This document shows, piece by piece, positions 59,578-64,000 of a stretch of DNA of 64,000 bases; the stretch's first letter is position 1, and every line of letters starts with the position of its first letter. Source of the stretch: Candidatus Obscuribacterales bacterium (GTDB lineage: Bacteria > Cyanobacteriota > Vampirovibrionia > Obscuribacterales > Obscuribacteraceae); NCBI GenBank assembly GCA_020050685.1, contig JAGVKG010000006.1, positions 1 through 64,000 of the forward strand, in the 5' to 3' direction. Below the pieces are notes generated by a model, which saw only the letters and a list, made by a program, of their open reading frames with translations, was not told the DNA's origin and ran no database searches. The position numbers were made by a program, and so were the translations under genes.

Positions 59578-62500
59578 TTGACTAGCCTCGGGAAATTGCT
59601 CCAAACACGCGTCGATGCCTTGGGAAACAACGGGCAGCGAGGCACCGAACTGCCCTTGCGCTCCGAACTTTTCAGCGCTGACCAGATGGAGCAGCATGGC
59701 AAGATTCTGGCCGGGCTTCACAAATTAAGTGTCCGCCGGGCAGCGGACAAACTTTTGCCGCGCTTGTCCGAAAATGAGGCCATCCTAACTAGTGTCTGCA
59801 ACTTGCTGGCAGAAACTGTCAATGCCAATCGTCCTATAACCCCAGCCGGTGAATGGTTATTGGACAACTTCTATTTGATCGAAGAGCAAATCCGTACTGC
59901 AAAGAAACACTTGCCCAAGGGATACAGTCTCGAATTACCGAGATTAGCCGATGGGCAATCAGGCGGCTTTCCCCGAGTCTATGACATTGCCTTGGCGACA
60001 ATTTCTCATGGCGATGGACGAGTAGACCCGGAGAATCTCAGTCGTTTTGTCAGTTCATATCAAACCGTTACCGAACTAAAAATTGGCGAACTTTGGGCCA
60101 TCCCGATTATGTTGCGTCTGGCTCTTATAGAGAATCTCAGGCGAGTAGCCTTGCGAATATCGGCCGATATGCGGCATCGAGATCTGGCAAATACGTGGGC
60201 AAACAAAATGTTGGATATTGCCGCCAATGACCCCAAGAGTCTAATTTTAGTAGTGGCTGACATGGCTCGCTCCAATCCGCCCATGGTCAGCTCATTTGTT
60301 TCTGAACTTGCCAGGCGTCTGCAAGGACAAAGTTCTAGTCTGGCTTTAGGACTCACATGGATTGAACAACGCTTATCGGAAGCAAGCACCAGTATCGAGC
60401 AATTGGTTCAGGCAGAAACTCAACGGCAGGCGACGGACCAAGTTTCGATCAGCAATAGCATCGGCAGTCTTAGATTCCTCAGCACTATGGACTGGCGTAA
60501 GTTTGTCGAAAGCGAAAGTATCATCGAACAAATTTTGCTTGGCGACCCACATGGTGCTTACGGACAAATGGATTTTGCCACGCGCGATCTATATCGTCAC
60601 GTCGTGGAAAAAACTGCCAAACAAACACATTCGTCCGAGGGAGAAATTGCCCGCAAAGCGATCAGCTTGTCTTTTGAGCAAGCAGCTGCGACGAATATCC
60701 ACTCGCGGGCAGCACACGTGGGATTCTATTTAATTGACGATGGATTGCCGCTTTTAGAAAAATCGGCAACTGGCAGCGAGACTGGGGGATGGCAGTTCCC
60801 ATTGTTCTTTTATCTTGGGCCAATTTTTGCTATCACTTTAGCTCTCACCACAGCATTGATTGTGAAAACTGAGTTTATCGGACTAACTGGCAGTCAATCT
60901 GATTGGCCGCTTGTCATTCTTACCATTGTCGTACTTCTCAGCACCAGTCAATTGGCTATGGCACTGGTAAATTGGTTGGCTACACTTTCGGCCAAATCGC
61001 AAGCCCTAGCCAAAATGGATTTCGCATCTGGAATCCCGAGCGAGGCAAGAACATTGGTTGTCGTTCCAACCATGCTATCAAGCACGGCGAGTGTACATGA
61101 ATTGGTAGAAGCATTGGAAATACGCTTTCTCGCCAATCGCGATGACTATTTGTATTTTGGACTACTGACGGACTTTCTCGATGCCGATCAAGAAACAGTT
61201 CCAACAGACGAAGAGATATTGCTTCTCGCCAAAAGCAAGATTGAAGAACTGAACAAAAAGTACAAAAGTGGTGCTGACGACATTTTCTTCCTCTTCCACC
61301 GACCGCGAAAGTGGAATCCCCAAGAAAATGTTTGGATGAGCTATGAACGCAAGCGCGGAAAGTTAGCGGACTTAAATGCGCTTTTGCGCGATGGCAAGAA
61401 AGATAACTTCTCGGCAATTGTTGGCGATACAGAAGTATTAGCCAATGTCCGTTATGTAATCACTCTCGATACCGATACCCGATTACCGCGCGACGTGGCT
61501 AAGCAGCTTGTCGGTGCAATGATGCATCCATTGAATCGAGCTTGCTATGACGAAAGCAAAAGGTTGATCACTAAGGGATACGGCATCTTGCAGCCACGCG
61601 TTAGCATCAGCCTGCCTGGTGCAAATCGATCAAGATATGCAGCACTGTGTGGTAGTGATCCGGGGATAGATCCTTACACACGCACGGTGTCAGATGTTTA
61701 TCAAGATGTCTTTCATGAAGGTTCATTTATTGGTAAGGGAATTTATGATGTCGATGCATTTGAAGGAACTCTCAAAGGACGCTTCCCTGAAAATCGCATA
61801 CTCAGCCATGACCTGTTGGAAGGTTGTTATGCACGCTCAGGACTTTTGAGTGATGTGCAATTATACGAGGAATATCCGTCGAGCTATAGTGCCGATGTCG
61901 CACGGCAGCATCGCTGGATTCGCGGCGACTGGCAACTTATCGGCTGGCTGATGCCTTATGTTACTTTCGCAGACAATTCCGGTGAGAAAAATCCTCTATC
62001 ATTACTTTCCCGTTGGAAGATTTTTGACAATCTTCGCCGCAGTCTGGTGCCGGCATCGGTAACCTTAATGCTCTTGCTTGGTTGGACAATTTTGTCACCG
62101 GCTTGGTTCTGGACACAAGCGGCACTAGCAATTCTATTAGTGCCTCCAATCATTTTTACGCTCTCTGAATTGTTCAGAAAATCAGATGATGTTCTGTGGG
62201 GTCAACACCTTGCAGCCACCGCCGCCTCGGCTATCAAACAACTAGAACGATCTGCCTTCTCCATTGCTTGCCTTCCTTATGAAGCCTGTGTCAATTTGCA
62301 CGCGATTGTCAGCACCTTAATAAGGATGACGCTCACGCAAAAGAAACTACTTGCCTGGAACCCATCCGGCGAGCTGAACAAAAAAGATCAGACAGGGCTT
62401 ACCGGTCTTGCCGGACTATTTCTTAAGATGCTAGTTGGTCCACTGCTTGCCACCACGACAACAGTTTATTTGTTGCTCGAAAGGCAAGAAGCACTACTTC

Positions 62501-64000
62501 TTGCCTGGCCAATTTTGTTGTTATGGTTTGTTTCACCTGCAATTGCTTGGTGGATTAGTTTGCCGATTGCCGAACACAAAGCACGACTCAGCGCCGACCA
62601 GCAACTGTTCCTGCACAAGTTGGCCCGCAGAACCTGGGCATTTTTTGAGGTCTATGTTTCACGCGATGATCATTGGCTGCCACCAGATAATGTGCAAGAA
62701 GTACCACTCATACAAGTGGCACACCGCACATCACCAACCAATATAGGTCTTGCGCTTTTAGCGAATTTAACGGCTTATGACTTTGGTTACATCGCAGTTG
62801 GTGAACTGATTGAACGCACTCAAAACACCTTAGCGACAATGCGAAAACTCGATCGCCATCGCGGCCACCTTTATAACTGGTACGACACACAAAGCCTAAA
62901 TGCACTGCCGCCGCGCTATATCTCAACGGTAGATAGCGGCAATCTTGCCGGGCATCTCCTTACCCTTAATGCCGGTCTTTTGGCGCTAGCCGACGAGAAA
63001 ATATTCTCGCATCAAGTTTTTGATGGCATGCAAGACACGCTTTCTCTTTTGATTGATGCCCTGAATCAAACAACCAATATTGAATTGGCAAGATTTGCTA
63101 AAGATCTGAAGGATGTACACGCTACTAGACCCAGCACTTTAGCTTCCGTTTATATCCAGCTCAAGAAGTTGGCCGAAGCCGCCATCGATTTGTCAAAATG
63201 CCTGACCATTCCAGGTGATGTTTGCATGATAGATCGCGATGCATCTTTTTGGGCCGATTCGCTTGAGCGCCAGGCAACAGCTGCCCTGAATGACCTTGTG
63301 TATTTAGCACCATGGTTAGTTCTGCCAAATTCGCCGGATACCCAAACAAAACTTTCATTTCTCGATCGCATACCGACATTGAGAGAATTAGCCACGGTTA
63401 GCCAAAGCGCCATGGGACGAATAGCCATAATTGAGATGCTTGTATCGCAATCGAGCGAACTGGCAAACATGGAATACGATTTCCTCTACGACAAGAGCAA
63501 GCGACTTCTGGCTATCGGCTATAACGTCGATGACCGACGTCTCGATGCCAGTTTTTATGACTTGTTGGCATCGGAGGCGCGGCTTTGCAATTTCGTGGCC
63601 ATTGCCCAAGGTCATCTGCCTCAGGAAAGTTGGTTTGCACTCGGACGCTCGCTAACAACGACTGGTGGCAAACCGGTCCTCTTCTCCTGGAGTGGATCGA
63701 TGTTTGAATATCTGATGCCGCTTCTAGTCATGCCAACTTACGCCAACAGTCTTTTAGATCAAACATACAAGGCGATGGTCGAACGACAAATTGAATATGG
63801 TAAACAGCGCAATACACCCTGGGGAATTTCTGAATCAGGATATTATGCAGTAGATGTTCACCTCAACTATCAGTATCGCGCCTTTGGTGTTCCTGGGCTT
63901 GGTCTCAAGCGCGGACTGTCTCAGGATCTGGTAGTCGCACCATACGCTTCAGCGCTTGCCTTAATGGTGGCACCAGAGGAATCCTGCCGCAACTTGCAAA
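59578..64000 (+). CDS. ndvB: cyclic beta-1,2-glucan synthase, 5' part
   Basis: GT84 enzyme that makes and cyclises beta-1,2-glucan from UDP-glucose at the inner membrane; about 1474 residues are present, with the 3' end beyond the window. The N-terminus RSELFSADQMEQHGKILAGL is typical. Membrane helices lie at ~404-470, 820-860 and 944-998. The GT core follows: TLDTDTRLP (~629), SHDLLEG (~743) and RQHRWIRGDW (~775). The glycoamylase-like part begins near ~1340, with GISESGYY and VPGLGLKRGLSQDLVVAPYA. A stop at 59575 puts the start after it; the TTG at 59578 is the first choice, without a ribosome site. Cyclic glucans serve osmotic adaptation and host contact. Confidence 0.88.
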   Translation, partial: MTSLGKLLQTRVDALGNNGQRGTELPLRSELFSADQMEQHGKILAGLHKLSVRRAADKLLPRLSENEAILTSVCNLLAETVNANRPITPAGEWLLDNFYLIEEQIRTAKKHLPKGYSLELPRLADGQSGGFPRVYDIALATISHGDGRVDPENLSRFVSSYQTVTELKIGELWAIPIMLRLALIENLRRVALRISADMRHRDLANTWANKMLDIAANDPKSLILVVADMARSNPPMVSSFVSELARRLQGQSSSLALGLTWIEQRLSEASTSIEQLVQAETQRQATDQVSISNSIGSLRFLSTMDWRKFVESESIIEQILLGDPHGAYGQMDFATRDLYRHVVEKTAKQTHSSEGEIARKAISLSFEQAAATNIHSRAAHVGFYLIDDGLPLLEKSATGSETGGWQFPLFFYLGPIFAITLALTTALIVKTEFIGLTGSQSDWPLVILTIVVLLSTSQLAMALVNWLATLSAKSQALAKMDFASGIPSEARTLVVVPTMLSSTASVHELVEALEIRFLANRDDYLYFGLLTDFLDADQETVPTDEEILLLAKSKIEELNKKYKSGADDIFFLFHRPRKWNPQENVWMSYERKRGKLADLNALLRDGKKDNFSAIVGDTEVLANVRYVITLDTDTRLPRDVAKQLVGAMMHPLNRACYDESKRLITKGYGILQPRVSISLPGANRSRYAALCGSDPGIDPYTRTVSDVYQDVFHEGSFIGKGIYDVDAFEGTLKGRFPENRILSHDLLEGCYARSGLLSDVQLYEEYPSSYSADVARQHRWIRGDWQLIGWLMPYVTFADNSGEKNPLSLLSRWKIFDNLRRSLVPASVTLMLLLGWTILSPAWFWTQAALAILLVPPIIFTLSELFRKSDDVLWGQHLAATAASAIKQLERSAFSIACLPYEACVNLHAIVSTLIRMTLTQKKLLAWNPSGELNKKDQTGLTGLAGLFLKMLVGPLLATTTTVYLLLERQEALLLAWPILLLWFVSPAIAWWISLPIAEHKARLSADQQLFLHKLARRTWAFFEVYVSRDDHWLPPDNVQEVPLIQVAHRTSPTNIGLALLANLTAYDFGYIAVGELIERTQNTLATMRKLDRHRGHLYNWYDTQSLNALPPRYISTVDSGNLAGHLLTLNAGLLALADEKIFSHQVFDGMQDTLSLLIDALNQTTNIELARFAKDLKDVHATRPSTLASVYIQLKKLAEAAIDLSKCLTIPGDVCMIDRDASFWADSLERQATAALNDLVYLAPWLVLPNSPDTQTKLSFLDRIPTLRELATVSQSAMGRIAIIEMLVSQSSELANMEYDFLYDKSKRLLAIGYNVDDRRLDASFYDLLASEARLCNFVAIAQGHLPQESWFALGRSLTTTGGKPVLFSWSGSMFEYLMPLLVMPTYANSLLDQTYKAMVERQIEYGKQRNTPWGISESGYYAVDVHLNYQYRAFGVPGLGLKRGLSQDLVVAPYASALALMVAPEESCRNLQ

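Noticed and set aside
59448-59702. 84-codon minus-strand frame before and over the ndvB start
   Set aside because: It covers the conserved N-terminal coding sequence of the glucan synthase on the other strand and shows no motif.

Overview
The window is about 64 kb of bacterial chromosome at moderate GC, densely coded on both strands. It holds single-copy housekeeping genes (upp, dxr, thrS, mnmE, an HU gene) among many secreted or membrane proteins of unknown function. Several features point, by inference only, to a non-photosynthetic relative of Cyanobacteria (Melainabacteria/Vampirovibrionia, Obscuribacterales-like): kinesin-light-chain-type TPR proteins with signal peptides or membrane anchors, an HU with a long Lys/Ala tail, frequent TTG starts, two adjacent PilT-type ATPases, DUF4127 and a GT84 cyclic-glucan synthase. 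No photosynthesis gene, rRNA, tRNA, CRISPR array or insertion sequence was seen.

Layout. 0.1-8 kb (minus): a run of unknown genes ending in dxr and upp, then mnmE followed by thrS. 8-10.5 kb: HU and a group of small membrane or cytoplasmic proteins. 10.6-14.7 kb (plus): a PucR/CdaR-type regulator, then potA-like and potD-like genes without permeases. 14.7-17 kb: a HigBA-type toxin-antitoxin pair, an exported-looking protein-L-isoaspartate methyltransferase and a Phd/PIN toxin-antitoxin pair. 17-23.5 kb: a LysM protein, a YD-repeat-like protein, a membrane-anchored TPR protein, two small unknown proteins and a methyltransferase. 23.6-27.2 kb: a GAF-GGDEF-HD-GYP protein whose diguanylate cyclase looks active and whose HD-GYP metal site is lost. 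27.8-32 kb (minus): an oppABC-like operon without ATPases. 32.4-41.8 kb: FecR-like protein, epoxide-hydrolase-like protein, secreted serine protease, DUF4127, FAD monooxygenase, secreted TPR protein and a secreted dual-specificity-type phosphatase. 42-44.2 kb: two PilT-type ATPases. 45.5-47.3 kb: exported msrA and msrB, and an RluE-like pseudouridine synthase. 47.3-51.1 kb: a four-gene SulP / UspA-like / membrane protein / beta-carbonic-anhydrase-like operon with a divergent ArsR gene, a likely bicarbonate-uptake locus. 51.2-54.4 kb: secreted subtilase and a TPR-hydrolase fusion. 54.4-59.4 kb: an accessory stretch with an orphan HigA-like gene, an unknown membrane protein, SRPBCC, DUF4256 and Fic genes, and three copies of a conserved antisense tail sequence ending in WYEKM. 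59.6 kb to the end: the 5' part of an ndvB-like cyclic beta-1,2-glucan synthase.

The signals most worth following are: the repeated WYEKM tail at three loci, two of which flank fic as direct repeats; an ATCCC-N5/6-GGGAT palindrome shared by higBA and the distant orphan higA; a strong promoter that puts the higB transcription start on its GTG codon; the four-copy ATCTCTCAA operator of fic; and the SulP-carbonic-anhydrase operon. All functions are read from motifs and context; no searches were run.
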